64,000 nucleotides of DNA from Flavobacterium sp. LC2016-12 (lineage in GTDB: Bacteria > Bacteroidota > Bacteroidia > Flavobacteriales > Flavobacteriaceae), in contig NZ_JADKPT010000010.1 of assembly GCF_015351595.1 (NCBI RefSeq), positions 62,001 to 126,000 of the forward strand. The letters are read 5' to 3'. The translations under genes were made by a program, and so were the position numbers. The notes under the pieces are model-generated. The model had not been told where the DNA came from and did not search any database. It saw only the letters and a program-made list of their open reading frames with translations. Below, in pieces: positions 42,051 through 51,675 of this stretch (the stretch's first letter is position 1; each line of letters opens with the position of its first letter).

Positions 42051-44222
42051 TTATAAATTTTCTTTGATAAAGTTAGTCATTTTATTATAAAGCTGAATTC
42101 TCGTCTTACCACCGTAAATACCGTGATTTTTATCTGGATATATCTGAGAATCAAATTGTTTATTAGCCTGAATTAATGCTTCCATCATTTGCATTGAATT
42201 TTGTACATGAACATTATCATCTGCTGATCCATGAATCAATAAAAACTTACCTTTTAATTTATCAACGTGATTTATTGGAGAATTTTGGTCGTAACCGCTT
42301 GCATTTTCCTGTGGAGTCTGCATGTATCTTTCAGTGTAAACACTATCGTAAAAACGCCAGTTCGTTACCGGAGCAACAGCAATTGCCATTTTGAAAACAT
42401 CGTTTCCTTGAAAAATACAGTTTGAAGACATAAAACCTCCATAACTCCATCCAAAGATTCCAATTCTTGAAGCATCAACATATGGATAAGCTCCAATTAC
42501 TTTTGCCGCATCGATTTGATCTTCAACTTCATATTTTCCAAGTTCCTTTTGAGTTACTTTTTTGAAATCAGCACCTTTAAAACCTGTACCTCTGCCATCT
42601 ACACAAGCAACAATATAACCTTGTTGTGTAAGCGACAAAAACCAGTAATCATCACTGTTATTCCAATCGTTGTTTACTTGTTGAGATCCAGGACCAGAAT
42701 ATTGGTACATGAAAACAGGATATTTTTTAGAAGGATCAAAATCTTTTGGCTTTAAAATCCATGCATTAAGCTCGTTCCCTTTAGCTGTTTTTAAAACAAA
42801 GAATTCTTTTGCAGGAAGATTATAAGCTTTCAATTTATCGGCAAGAGCCTGATTGTTTTCGATTACCTGAATTTCTTTTCCAGTTTTTGCCTCGTTTAAA
42901 GTATAAGTTGTAGGCTGTAAATTACTTGAGAAAGTATTAATAAAAAATTGGAAATTAGGACTAAAAGTCGCTGCACTTGTTCCAACTTTTGATGTTAAAC
43001 GCAATTTATTCTTTCCGTCTAAACCAATTCTGTAAATATCTCTGTTGATTGAACCATTTTCTGTAGATTGATAGAAAATAGTTTTTGTTTTTTCGTCGAA
43101 ACCGTAGTATGACACAACTTCCCAGTTTCCTTTTGTAACCTGATTTTTAAGCTTTCCTGTTTTATCATAAACATAAATATGATTAAAACCGTCTTTTTCA
43201 CTTGTCCAGATAAAGCTGTTATCCTTTAAGAACGTCAAATTATCTGTAACATCGACATAAGCTTTGTCTTTTTCATTTAAAACAACCTTAGGAGTAGCTG
43301 TTGTTCCGTCTACAAATAATAAATCAAGATTATCCTGGTGGCGATTTAAAACCTGAGCTGACAGTACATTATTATCATTTGTCCATTCTAATCTTGCAAT
43401 ATAGAAGTCATTATAATTTCCTAAATCAACTTTTTTAGTTGCATTTGCAGTCGCATCATATATATGTAATGAAACTACTGAATTTTTTTCTCCTGCCTTT
43501 GGATATTTAAATGTTTCAACTGTTGGATACAAATCTTTTTTAAAGATTGACATCGAAAACTCAGGAACTGCACTTTCGTCAAAACGAATATAAGCTAGTT
43601 TTTTACTGTCTTTACTCCAGTCAAAAGCACGGACAAATGCAAACTCTTCTTCATAAACCCAGTCCGTAATACCATTAATAACGGCATTTTTCTTTCCATC
43701 GGTAGTAACAGCAGTTGATTTTTTAGAAGCTACATCATATACATACAGGTTATTTTCTTTAGCATAAGCGATTTTAGCTCCGTCAGGTGAGAAAGTAGGT
43801 TCCTGAACTTGAAAATCAAAAAGTTTCGTTAGAGATTTAGTAGCGATATCGTACAAGAAATAATCTGCTATGAAAGAGTGACGGAAGATTTGTTTAGAAT
43901 TACAAGCAATTAAAATCTTTTTTTCCGAAGCATCAAAAGTATAACTGTCAATTCCTTTCGCAAGCTCTTTATGATTTTTTGTATCTATTAAATTAGATAC
44001 TTTTTTTAAAGTTGCAAAATCATACAAATCGATCTGCATGCTCTTGCTCGCCTGATCAACATTTAAAACAGTATATTGATCTGTATTTTTTAAGGATTGT
44101 AATTCGTCCATTCCTTTTGCCCGGAATGTTCCACCATAAATGTTTTCGACCGTAATTTTTTGTTGACCAAATACAGTAGCAACTAAAAATAAAAGTACTA
44201 CCGTTATTTTACTTGTATTCAT
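42051..44222 (-). CDS. Dipeptidyl peptidase IV (S9B family), exported
   Basis: This serine peptidase removes dipeptides, usually X-Pro, from peptide N-termini. The 723-residue product has a signal peptide (ending VFGQ), an eight-bladed propeller region (about 30-480, with the conserved DWVYEEEF glutamate pair near 199) and a hydrolase domain. The triad is visible: Ser593 in GWSYGGF, Asp668 in HGSADDNVH and His700 in DKNHGI. Serine-to-histidine spacing matches the family. It is the first gene of an operon with two peptide importers, so released dipeptides are likely taken up directly. Confidence 0.97.
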   Translation of the reverse strand: MNTSKITVVLLFLVATVFGQQKITVENIYGGTFRAKGMDELQSLKNTDQYTVLNVDQASKSMQIDLYDFATLKKVSNLIDTKNHKELAKGIDSYTFDASEKKILIACNSKQIFRHSFIADYFLYDIATKSLTKLFDFQVQEPTFSPDGAKIAYAKENNLYVYDVASKKSTAVTTDGKKNAVINGITDWVYEEEFAFVRAFDWSKDSKKLAYIRFDESAVPEFSMSIFKKDLYPTVETFKYPKAGEKNSVVSLHIYDATANATKKVDLGNYNDFYIARLEWTNDNNVLSAQVLNRHQDNLDLLFVDGTTATPKVVLNEKDKAYVDVTDNLTFLKDNSFIWTSEKDGFNHIYVYDKTGKLKNQVTKGNWEVVSYYGFDEKTKTIFYQSTENGSINRDIYRIGLDGKNKLRLTSKVGTSAATFSPNFQFFINTFSSNLQPTTYTLNEAKTGKEIQVIENNQALADKLKAYNLPAKEFFVLKTAKGNELNAWILKPKDFDPSKKYPVFMYQYSGPGSQQVNNDWNNSDDYWFLSLTQQGYIVACVDGRGTGFKGADFKKVTQKELGKYEVEDQIDAAKVIGAYPYVDASRIGIFGWSYGGFMSSNCIFQGNDVFKMAIAVAPVTNWRFYDSVYTERYMQTPQENASGYDQNSPINHVDKLKGKFLLIHGSADDNVHVQNSMQMMEALIQANKQFDSQIYPDKNHGIYGGKTRIQLYNKMTNFIKENL

Positions 44223-44342
44223 TAGAATTATTTTAAATATAAAAAGAGCCCAATTTTAGTAAAAAAAATAAACATAATACACATTTTAAGTGTTAAATGT
44301 TAAAAAAAATAACGATTGCGTACTTTTCAAACTTTAAATAGA

Positions 44343-44374
44343 TTGCAAACAAAACCCTTAAATTGGTATCTTTG
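44343..44374 (+). promoter_or_regulatory. Promoter for the mevalonate-pathway gene pair
   Basis: TTG at 44343-44345, a 21-base spacer and TATCTTTG at 44367-44374 match the Bacteroidota consensus. The ATG follows 29 bases later. Confidence 0.65.
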
Positions 44375-44403
44375 TCAGCACATTATTATTTAATATACTG
44401 AGA

Positions 44404-45717
44404 ATGAACAACGCTGTTGCCGGATTTTCGAAATTATCCAAAAAAGAAAAAATACAATGGATTGCAAATGAGTATTTTTCAACTCCTGAAGATGCCCTAA
44501 CTATTATAAGAAATTACTGGAATTCAGACGACAAGCTTCAACAATTGCATGATGAATTCATCGAAAACACCATCACAAACTTCTATATTCCACTTGGAGT
44601 TGCTCCTAATTTTTTAATCAACGGAAAATACAAAACGATTCCAATGGCAATTGAAGAAAGTTCAGTTGTTGCAGCAGCTTCAAAATCAGCCAAATATTGG
44701 GCCACTCGTGGCGGATTCAAAACAACTATAATTAACACTGAAAAGATTGGCCAGGTACATTTTATATTCAATGGAGACGCTGATAAACTACAATCTTTCT
44801 TTGACGAAATAAAATCAAAATTCTTTTCTGACACGCAAAATATTACCAAAAATATGCAGCAGCGGGGAGGTGGAATTTTAGACATTAAACTCAAAGACAA
44901 AAGAAGTTTACTTGAAAATTACTACCAACTACATGCCACTTTCGAAACGAAAGATAGTATGGGTGCAAATTTCATTAATTCGTGTCTGGAGCAATTTGCT
45001 ACAACTTTAAAAGACGAATTTCAGCAGTCTGATCTCTTTTCAGATGAAGAAACTATTAAAGTAATTATGAGCATTTTGTCTAATTATGTCCCTAATTGCC
45101 TTGTTAGAGCAGAAGTTTCCTGCCCAATTGAGGATTTAGCCGAAAAGCATATTACTAATCCACAGGATTTCGCAGAGCGTTTTGTTCAGGCTGTTCAAAT
45201 TGCCGAAGTTGAGCCTTTTAGAGCCGTAACACATAACAAAGGCATCATGAACGGGGTCGATGCTGTAATTCTGGCTACGGGAAATGACTTTCGCGCTGTT
45301 GAAGCCGGAATTCATGCTTATGCTTCCCGAAATGGACAATATTCAAGTTTATCACACGCAAAAATTGAAAACGGAATATTTACTTTTTGGCTGGAAATCC
45401 CGCTTGCCTTAGGAACTGTTGGCGGACTTACTTCTTTACATCCATTAGTAAAATTATGCTTGGAAATGCTTGAAAAACCTTCGGCACAAGAATTAATGGA
45501 AATTGTTGCCGTTGCAGGTTTGGCGCAAAATTTTGCTGCATTACGTTCGTTAACTACAACAGGAATTCAGGAAGGACATATGAAAATGCACTTAAACAAT
45601 ATTATCAATCAATTTGAAGCTAATGAAGAAGAACGTCATTTAATAAAATCACATTTTAAGAAAAATGCAGTTTCTCATAGTGCCGTTGTTGAATTTATTG
45701 AGAATTTAAGAAAATAA
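44404..45717 (+). CDS. Hydroxymethylglutaryl-CoA reductase (class II type)
   Basis: This enzyme makes mevalonate, the committed step of the isoprenoid pathway used by flavobacteria. In the 437-residue product I can place the class II active-site residues: the glutamate in MAIEESSVVAAAS (about 84-85), Lys279 in THNKGIMNGVDAV, Asp295 in ATGNDFRA and His392 in QEGHMKMHL. The cofactor loop DSMGANFINS is at about 184-193. Eighteen bases separate it from the GHMP kinase gene, so the two form an operon. Confidence 0.96.
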   Translation: MNNAVAGFSKLSKKEKIQWIANEYFSTPEDALTIIRNYWNSDDKLQQLHDEFIENTITNFYIPLGVAPNFLINGKYKTIPMAIEESSVVAAASKSAKYWATRGGFKTTIINTEKIGQVHFIFNGDADKLQSFFDEIKSKFFSDTQNITKNMQQRGGGILDIKLKDKRSLLENYYQLHATFETKDSMGANFINSCLEQFATTLKDEFQQSDLFSDEETIKVIMSILSNYVPNCLVRAEVSCPIEDLAEKHITNPQDFAERFVQAVQIAEVEPFRAVTHNKGIMNGVDAVILATGNDFRAVEAGIHAYASRNGQYSSLSHAKIENGIFTFWLEIPLALGTVGGLTSLHPLVKLCLEMLEKPSAQELMEIVAVAGLAQNFAALRSLTTTGIQEGHMKMHLNNIINQFEANEEERHLIKSHFKKNAVSHSAVVEFIENLRK

Positions 45718-45735
45718 TCAGACCTTATTAAGAGA

Positions 45736-46656
45736 ATGAAAACAACCTTTTACAGTAACGGAAAACTTTTAATAACGGGCGAATATCTAGTTTTAGACGG
45801 AGCTAAAGCATTTGCTTTACCTACCAAATTTGGTCAAAACTTGATCGTAAAAAAGGGGCAAAATCAGGAAATAATATGGAAAAGTTATAATTATGATGAT
45901 CAACTCTGGTTTGAAGATGTTATTTCATTTTCTGAAATCATAAACAATGTTGAAGCAAAAATAGAAACCGTAAAAACTACATTGATCACTATTTTACATG
46001 AAGCCTACCTTTTAAACGCTGATTTCATAAATAAAGCTGAAGGGTATGAAATTAGCACACATTTGACATTTCCTAAAAACTGGGGATTAGGCACTTCGTC
46101 AACGCTATTAAACAATATAGCACAGTGGGCCAAAATTGATGCCTTTACATTGCTTAAAAACAGTTTTGGAGGTAGCGGCTATGATATCGCGTGCGCGCAA
46201 AACAACACACCAATTGTATATAGATTAGAACAAAGTTTACCAATTGTGGAAAAGACAGTATTTAATCCCGAATTCAGTAAAAACATTTTTTTTGTTTACC
46301 TAAATAAGAAACAAAGTAGTAAAGTAGCGATCACTGCTTATTACAACAATAAAAATGAAAATTTAGCGGAAAATATTGTGGACAACAATAAAATCACAAA
46401 AGCTATTCTAGAAGCAAAAACACTTAATGAGTTTGCTCATTTTGTAGAAAAACACGAAATTCATTTGAGCAATATTCTTGAATTGGAAACTATTAAAGAA
46501 ATCGCATTTCCAGATTTTAACGGGGTAGTCAAGAGTCTTGGCGCTTGGGGTGGCGACTTTGTAATGGCAATTTCAAAAGAAAATCCAAAAGAATATTTTA
46601 CAAGCAAAGGATATGAAACAATCCTTTCTTATGACGAAATGATTTTACAGATGTAA
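45736..46656 (+). CDS. GYDIA-family GHMP kinase
   Basis: The 306-residue protein belongs to the GHMP superfamily of small-molecule kinases, in the Bacteroidota subgroup named for the GYDIA motif (FGGSGYDIACAQ, about residues 142-153). Other landmarks are the N-terminal NGKLLITGEYLVLDGAKAFALP and the ATP loop WGLGTSSTLLNN (about 116-127). Being next to HMG-CoA reductase, it very likely phosphorylates mevalonate or a phosphomevalonate intermediate. Which step cannot be assigned from sequence. Confidence 0.92.
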   Translation: MKTTFYSNGKLLITGEYLVLDGAKAFALPTKFGQNLIVKKGQNQEIIWKSYNYDDQLWFEDVISFSEIINNVEAKIETVKTTLITILHEAYLLNADFINKAEGYEISTHLTFPKNWGLGTSSTLLNNIAQWAKIDAFTLLKNSFGGSGYDIACAQNNTPIVYRLEQSLPIVEKTVFNPEFSKNIFFVYLNKKQSSKVAITAYYNNKNENLAENIVDNNKITKAILEAKTLNEFAHFVEKHEIHLSNILELETIKEIAFPDFNGVVKSLGAWGGDFVMAISKENPKEYFTSKGYETILSYDEMILQM

Positions 46657-46671
46657 ATCGAGATACCATTT

Positions 46672-46713
46672 AAAAACAAAAAAGTGAATTTAATAATTCA
46701 CTTTTTTGTTTTT
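46672..46713. terminator. Bidirectional terminator overlapping the end of the next gene
   Basis: A perfect 19-bp stem (46672-46690 with 46695-46713; core AAAGTGAATT) with a TAAT loop, flanked by A-run and T-run. It terminates the mevalonate operon and, in reverse, the convergent minus-strand gene whose last codons lie inside it. Confidence 0.92.
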
Positions 46714-47133
46714 AATATCTTTTGTCTCTAAACGACGAACCTTTTGACTTTCCTGTTCATTAGATTCTATCAGTGTATTATGCAAACGTTCTGCCATTTT
46801 TTCGATACTATTATTAATAGAATCATACACTAATTCCATCCGCCGATGTTTCTCTTCTTTTACTGCTTTTAAGACATCTTCTACAAAAATCTTATCATAC
46901 TTTTCAGCAACAGAATCACGAGTATTCGTTAGCCTAATAACATAATCATTACTTAAAATAGTAACTTTAAAATGCTGTTCTTCGTTACTTAAGTAGTACT
47001 TACCGCCTAGCTCATCGACATTGATATCGGTGCTGCTCACTTTTAAAAGTTCCGTTATTATTCCATAAATATGGTTTTCTATTTTGGAATATACTCTAGG
47101 CTTTCTTTTAAAAAAGTTAAACACAAAAAACAT
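46690..47133 (-). CDS. Conserved-looking protein of unknown function
   Basis: I do not recognise this 147-residue protein. It begins with a short hydrophobic stretch (MFFVFNFF) followed by basic residues, then an alpha/beta-like part (about 20-75, YYLSNEEQHFKVTILSNDYVIRLTNT) and a highly charged helical C-terminal half (about 80-147) likely to be coiled coil. It has no signal peptide that I trust. Its stop codon falls within the bidirectional terminator. Upstream lies a 266-base gap (47134-47399) containing only the ppiD terminator. Confidence 0.65.
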   Translation of the reverse strand: MFFVFNFFKRKPRVYSKIENHIYGIITELLKVSSTDINVDELGGKYYLSNEEQHFKVTILSNDYVIRLTNTRDSVAEKYDKIFVEDVLKAVKEEKHRRMELVYDSINNSIEKMAERLHNTLIESNEQESQKVRRLETKDIKNKKVNY

Positions 47134-47343
47134 TAAGCACTTGATTATTAAGGTAATTTTTTGTCATTTTTCCACACATTTTAATTAACATTCATTAAAT
47201 CAAATCTAATTTCCTAAAACGAAAATTCGAGCAAATTAACTGTTAAATTTTGAAAACCACAAATATTTTAAATTATATTTCGATTATTCCTATATAATTA
47301 AATAAAAAGCGCAGGTAATTGCTACAGAAGACATTAAAAACAA

Positions 47344-47376
47344 AAAACCCGAAACATTTAAAATGTTTCGGGTTTT
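47344..47376 (-). terminator. Terminator after the ppiD-like gene
   Basis: Inverted repeat with arms AAAACCCGAAACATT and its complement at 47344-47376, with an A-run on the left that is a T-run on the minus strand. It lies 24 bases past the stop. Confidence 0.9.
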
Positions 47377-47399
47377 ATATGATAATTAAGTACTAAATA

Positions 47400-49499
47400 T
47401 TAGTAATTAAATTGCAATCTGTTATCTTCTATTTTAGCATTGTTTTTCAACGCTGGTAAAATTCTGCTTGCATCAGATGCGCTTTGAGCTTTTACTTTAG
47501 CAACATATTCTGCATGGTTAGCAATTGCCGGAGCTTTTACAGTACTGATGTTTTTTACAACATATACACCAGTATTTCCTTCGATTGGAGCAGAAACTTT
47601 GTTTGCAGTTAATGCAAATGCATTTCCAACAACTTTTGGCTCTTGTCCAACTCCTCCAGGTAAAACCGGATTATCAAGAGTTACGTTAGTTGCTTGTTGA
47701 ACAGCTACACCAGCACTTTTAGCAATAGCTTCAAGGCTTGATCCTGTCATTTTAGCTTTTAACATTTCAGCTTTTTTCTTGTTTTTCAAGATTGGCTCAA
47801 CATATGGTCTAGCCATAGTAACAGATACTAAACCAGATTTGTTTTCGCTTTTGTATTGAGCAATTACGTGACCAATATTTGCTAATTCAAAACGTTTAAC
47901 ATCTCCAATACTTGTTTCTTTATCAAATGCCCATCTTACAATGTTACGTTGATTCCCTAATGGACCAAATGCTTCGTCCATAGCTTTTGCAGTTACCGGA
48001 GCAGCAACTTTTAAGCCTAATCCTTTTGCTGTAGCAGCAAAATCTTTATCAGCAGCATCCATTTCGAATTTAGTTGCCAATGTAAATACTTTATCAGAAG
48101 TAGCTTCAGATGGCTCAATTTTTTGAGCAATTGTAGCTAAACGAATTCCGTCTTGTTTATCAGTAATTTTGATAATGTGGAAACCAAAAGGAGTTTCTAC
48201 TAAACCAACTTTTCCTATTCCGTTACTGAATACAAAATCATTGAATGGTTTTACCATTTGGTTTGGACCAAAATATCCTAAATCACCACCTTGTTGTGCA
48301 GATGAATCATCAGAACTTGTAAAAGCCAACATCATGAAACTATCCGGATTAGCCTGAACCTGAGCTAAAATTTCTTCAGCTTTAGCTTTAGCTTCTTCCT
48401 TAGTTCTTTTTTCTTTTTGGTTTGGAGTTTGAGATCCTTCGTAACCAATTAAGATATGACTAGCTTTTGCATTCACTCCAGCTTTAAACCCTAAAGATTT
48501 AGAGATAGCGTAATATCTTCCGTATACGTAAGGCCCATAAATTGCTCCGGCAGGTAAGCTGAATAATTTATCAGCATCTACTGCAGGTAAACTATTTTTA
48601 GCTACATAAGTAGAATCATAAGGAACATCAGAATTTGCATTTACAAATTCAGCTATGTTAGTTGCATTTCTAAAACCAGCCAAAGTATCGTTTTTACCAG
48701 TTTTAGCATTATAAACAACACTTCCGTTTAATAATCCTGTGATTTTAGCTTTAATTTCAGCTTCATCTTCTTTTGAAGCTTTATCTTCTACTAAAACATA
48801 TTGAATTTCACGAGTTTCATCCGCTTTGAATTTCTTCTCGTTTTTCTTCATATAATCAACAATTTCATCATCAGAAACTTTTACATCACTGTCTTTAATA
48901 GAAGAATATAATGCACCTGCATAAGCAAAGTTTACTTTGTTAGCTTCCATTTCGTATTTCAACTTTCCTTCACTAGCAGTTGTGTAAAGTCCAGATTTGA
49001 TTAACGTATTGTAGATTTGAAATTTTGCATTCAATTCAGCATCTTTTTCTTTTGCAGAAATATATTGAGCTGCTTCAGGATTTGTTTTGAAATACTCTTT
49101 GAATTTCACAACGTCAAACATACCTGCTGCATTTAGGAACATTGGGTTTTTTCCAATGTTTGGATCTGCTTTCAAAACTTCAAGTAAGTGTTTTTCACCA
49201 ACTCTCAATCCTAATTTATCAAACTGAGCTGATAATAATGCGATTGAAACCTCTTGGTCCCAAACTCTGTTTGCAGCTTCAGTGGAAGTAATCCCTTGCC
49301 CACTTTTTTCAACATTACTAACTTTAACTCTAAAGTCTTCAAATGAAATATCTTTTCCGTCGATGCTTCCCACATCCTTTGAACTTTGACTAAATGTCCC
49401 TTTACCGATTAGATCTTGTATTATAAATGCAAATAATGCAAGTGCAATAACTCCTATCAATAAAGCGGAACGCTGTCTAATTTTTGCTAAAACTGCCAT
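47400..49499 (-). CDS. PpiD/SurA-type membrane-anchored peptidylprolyl isomerase
   Basis: The 699-residue protein helps fold proteins leaving the Sec translocon. The ATG at 49499 gives MAVLAKIRQRS followed by one membrane helix (about 12-31), the PpiD N-terminus; an in-frame ATG 14 codons earlier adds a less likely extension. Then come a SurA_N-like chaperone region (about 35-210), a parvulin rotamase domain (about 335-450, with ASHILIGYE, GGDLGYFGPNQMVKPF and TPFGFHIIKI) and a second, degenerate PPIase-like region to the end. It lies 108 bases downstream of the CNNM gene, on the same strand. Confidence 0.94.
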   Translation of the reverse strand: MAVLAKIRQRSALLIGVIALALFAFIIQDLIGKGTFSQSSKDVGSIDGKDISFEDFRVKVSNVEKSGQGITSTEAANRVWDQEVSIALLSAQFDKLGLRVGEKHLLEVLKADPNIGKNPMFLNAAGMFDVVKFKEYFKTNPEAAQYISAKEKDAELNAKFQIYNTLIKSGLYTTASEGKLKYEMEANKVNFAYAGALYSSIKDSDVKVSDDEIVDYMKKNEKKFKADETREIQYVLVEDKASKEDEAEIKAKITGLLNGSVVYNAKTGKNDTLAGFRNATNIAEFVNANSDVPYDSTYVAKNSLPAVDADKLFSLPAGAIYGPYVYGRYYAISKSLGFKAGVNAKASHILIGYEGSQTPNQKEKRTKEEAKAKAEEILAQVQANPDSFMMLAFTSSDDSSAQQGGDLGYFGPNQMVKPFNDFVFSNGIGKVGLVETPFGFHIIKITDKQDGIRLATIAQKIEPSEATSDKVFTLATKFEMDAADKDFAATAKGLGLKVAAPVTAKAMDEAFGPLGNQRNIVRWAFDKETSIGDVKRFELANIGHVIAQYKSENKSGLVSVTMARPYVEPILKNKKKAEMLKAKMTGSSLEAIAKSAGVAVQQATNVTLDNPVLPGGVGQEPKVVGNAFALTANKVSAPIEGNTGVYVVKNISTVKAPAIANHAEYVAKVKAQSASDASRILPALKNNAKIEDNRLQFNY

Positions 49500-49607
49500 T
49501 TTTATTATCGTTAATTTTATATTCAGTTTGCGAAAATACAATTATCTAGTTAATAACAATACAACTAGCAATTTATTTTGCACAATTTTTTTAATTAATA
49601 AAAGAAA

Positions 49608-50867
49608 TCACTCTTTTACTGTCATTTTTACCAATTCAATTTTCTTATTTGTAGCTTCTTCTATCACAAAATGATAGTGATCTATTACAATTTCTTCTCC
49701 TTTTTGAGGGATTTCCTTCGTAAAGTTGACAATAAACCCGCCCAGAGTACCGTATGAATCTTCTTCAGGGATCATTAGCTTATAGGTTTCATTCAAATAC
49801 TCCACATCTAATCTTGTAGAAAACAAATACTTACCCTCTCCCAATTCCTGCTCAATTAGTTCTTCATCTAAATCGTGTTCATCTTCAATTTCTCCAAACA
49901 ACTCCTCAACAATATCTTCTATTGTAATAATCCCTGAAGTACCTCCGTATTCATCTAAGACAACAGCGACATTTTTTCTCTTTTTAATCAAAAGATTTAA
50001 AGCATCTTTTATCAAAATAGTTTCCGGAACAAACTCTACCGTCATCAAAACTGATTTTATTGTTTTTGGCTTTTTAAACAAATCAAATGAATGCACATAA
50101 CCCACGATATCGTCAAGTGAATTTTGGCTCACTACAATTTTAGAATAGCCTGTCTCAATAAAAAGTTCTTTAAGATCTGAAATACTATCAAATAAATCAA
50201 TATCAACAATTTCAGTACGGGGCGTCATAATATCACGCGCTTTTACACCTGAAAATTCCAATGCATTTTGAAATATTTGAATTTCAGAATCTACTTCTTC
50301 ATCATCTTCAACCGAATTCATTTGCTCGGTTATGTAATTCCCAAGCTCTACTTTACTAAAATACAATTGTACCTGATCTCCTTCTGTTTTGAGAAATTTC
50401 CTTAAAACAAAATCTGAAATCCAGATAAAAAAAGTAGATATATAATAGAATAATCGATAAAACAAATAAGCAGGAACAGCCAAAATCTTAATCAATGAAT
50501 TGGCATAGATCTGAAAAAAAACTTTTGGGAGAAATTCAGCCGTAATTAAAACTATAAAAGTTGAAATGACAGTCTGAATCAATAAACTAGTGATATCTGA
50601 AAAATGAAATCCTAACTTGGTGATACATCTTAAAACCAAATCTCCCATGAAAAACCCATAAATTACCAAGGCAACATTGTTACCAATTAACATTGCAGCA
50701 ATAAATTTTGAAGGATTTTCGGTAAGTTTAGTTAAGATTTGGGAGGCAAAATTATCTTGTTTCTTTTCGATTCCAAGATAAATTTTATTCGAGGAAATAA
50801 AGGCTATTTCCATTCCTGAAAAAAAGGCGGATAGTATTAAACAAAGTATTATAATACTAATTTCCAT
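49608..50867 (-). CDS. CNNM/CBS/CorC-HlyC domain membrane protein (hemolysin family)
   Basis: The 419-residue product has a DUF21/CNNM transmembrane domain (about residues 1-190), two CBS domains (about 200-320, starting GVKARDIMTPRTEIVDI and including VLDEYGGTSGIITIEDIVEELFGEI) and a CorC_HlyC domain (about 335-415, ending KIELVKMTV). Family members are linked to divalent-cation efflux; the hemolysin name is historical. The gene starts two bases after a small membrane-protein gene in the lptC operon. The motility protein GldE belongs to the same family, but no gldD neighbour is present here. Confidence 0.9.
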   Translation of the reverse strand: MEISIIILCLILSAFFSGMEIAFISSNKIYLGIEKKQDNFASQILTKLTENPSKFIAAMLIGNNVALVIYGFFMGDLVLRCITKLGFHFSDITSLLIQTVISTFIVLITAEFLPKVFFQIYANSLIKILAVPAYLFYRLFYYISTFFIWISDFVLRKFLKTEGDQVQLYFSKVELGNYITEQMNSVEDDEEVDSEIQIFQNALEFSGVKARDIMTPRTEIVDIDLFDSISDLKELFIETGYSKIVVSQNSLDDIVGYVHSFDLFKKPKTIKSVLMTVEFVPETILIKDALNLLIKKRKNVAVVLDEYGGTSGIITIEDIVEELFGEIEDEHDLDEELIEQELGEGKYLFSTRLDVEYLNETYKLMIPEEDSYGTLGGFIVNFTKEIPQKGEEIVIDHYHFVIEEATNKKIELVKMTVKE

Positions 50868-50869
50868 TT

Positions 50870-51064
50870 TTACTGTTTTTTATTACGATCATCAAATTTC
50901 TTGACAAATTTTCTTCTGAAGAAAAACATAAAAACTGCCATTCCGGCAATTATAAAGCTCAAAGCATAGTTTTCACTACCTTCATTCAACTTGATAACCC
51001 CGTCGTAGATAAAGTAAACCGCAAATGCGATATAAACGTATTGTGTATATTTTAAGTAACCCAT
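50870..51064 (-). CDS. Small membrane protein in the lptC-CNNM operon
   Basis: The 64-residue product has two hydrophobic segments (about 6-24 and 34-50) joined by a short acidic loop (KLNEGSENY), and a very basic tail (FFRRKFVKKFDDRNKKQ). The family is not known to me. Gaps of 7 bases from lptC and 2 bases to the CNNM gene show it is part of the operon and real despite its size. Confidence 0.8.
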   Translation of the reverse strand: MGYLKYTQYVYIAFAVYFIYDGVIKLNEGSENYALSFIIAGMAVFMFFFRRKFVKKFDDRNKKQ

Positions 51065-51071
51065 AATTGTT

Positions 51072-51623
51072 TTATTCGTTGGCTTCTAATTCGCCTGTTA
51101 TTCGTTGTGAATTTATCACTTTAAAATCTTTACTAAAATCGATTCCCTGACCGTTTGAAACTCCTTTGGCATCTGTAAGCTTGAACTTTCTTTCGGTGTA
51201 AAACCATTCGTTTTTCTGATCAAAATAAAGCTGTTCCGTTTCAAGCATCTGACCAGTTTCTGATGTGATTTTTACTTTTCCCTGCAAATCTATAATACCA
51301 GTTTCCTTATAAGAAACGGCATAATTTGCTTTTATAAAAGTACGCTTTTGTTTTTTATCATACAGTGTAACATCGATTCCTTTTGGGAATTCAGTAAATG
51401 GAAATTCAAGATTAGAATAATCCAACATTTTCCTGCTTTTAAGCACGCCTGTAATACGTCCGGAATCTGTATATTTTATGTTAACTGTATCAACATCACT
51501 TCCTGGAACAAATTCTGAAAAGTTAATTTTTTGAACTTCCTTAAAATTACTTTCGCATCCAAAAAACAGTGTCACAGCAAGAACTGTGACAGCGTTTATA
51601 ATATATTTCTTTGGTAAATTCAT
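51072..51623 (-). CDS. lptC: LPS export periplasmic protein LptC, lipoprotein form
   Basis: LptC passes lipopolysaccharide from the LptBFG transporter to LptA. The 183-residue protein has the LptC beta-jellyroll pattern: YTDSGRITGVLKSRKMLDYSN, FPKGIDVTLYDKKQKRTFIKANYAV, GIIDLQGKVKITSETGQMLETEQLYFDQKNEWFYTE, and a final GVSNGQGIDFSKDF. E. coli LptC has a transmembrane helix; here the N-terminus ends in FFGC (Cys23) and so looks like a lipoprotein signal. It lies downstream of an outer-membrane protein gene and upstream of a small membrane gene. Confidence 0.9.
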   Translation of the reverse strand: MNLPKKYIINAVTVLAVTLFFGCESNFKEVQKINFSEFVPGSDVDTVNIKYTDSGRITGVLKSRKMLDYSNLEFPFTEFPKGIDVTLYDKKQKRTFIKANYAVSYKETGIIDLQGKVKITSETGQMLETEQLYFDQKNEWFYTERKFKLTDAKGVSNGQGIDFSKDFKVINSQRITGELEANE

Positions 51624-51675
51624 TTGCCAAATGTAGTAAATTGTAATGAGCTTAAAAAAACATAAAATCTTATGT

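Noticed and set aside
44583..44900. 105-codon minus-strand frame inside HMG-CoA reductase
   Set aside because: Shadow of a well-supported gene with intact catalytic residues.
49608..50867. Assignment of the CNNM/CBS gene as gldE
   Set aside because: GldE belongs to this family, but the gene lies in the lptC operon without gldD, so the motility name is not justified.
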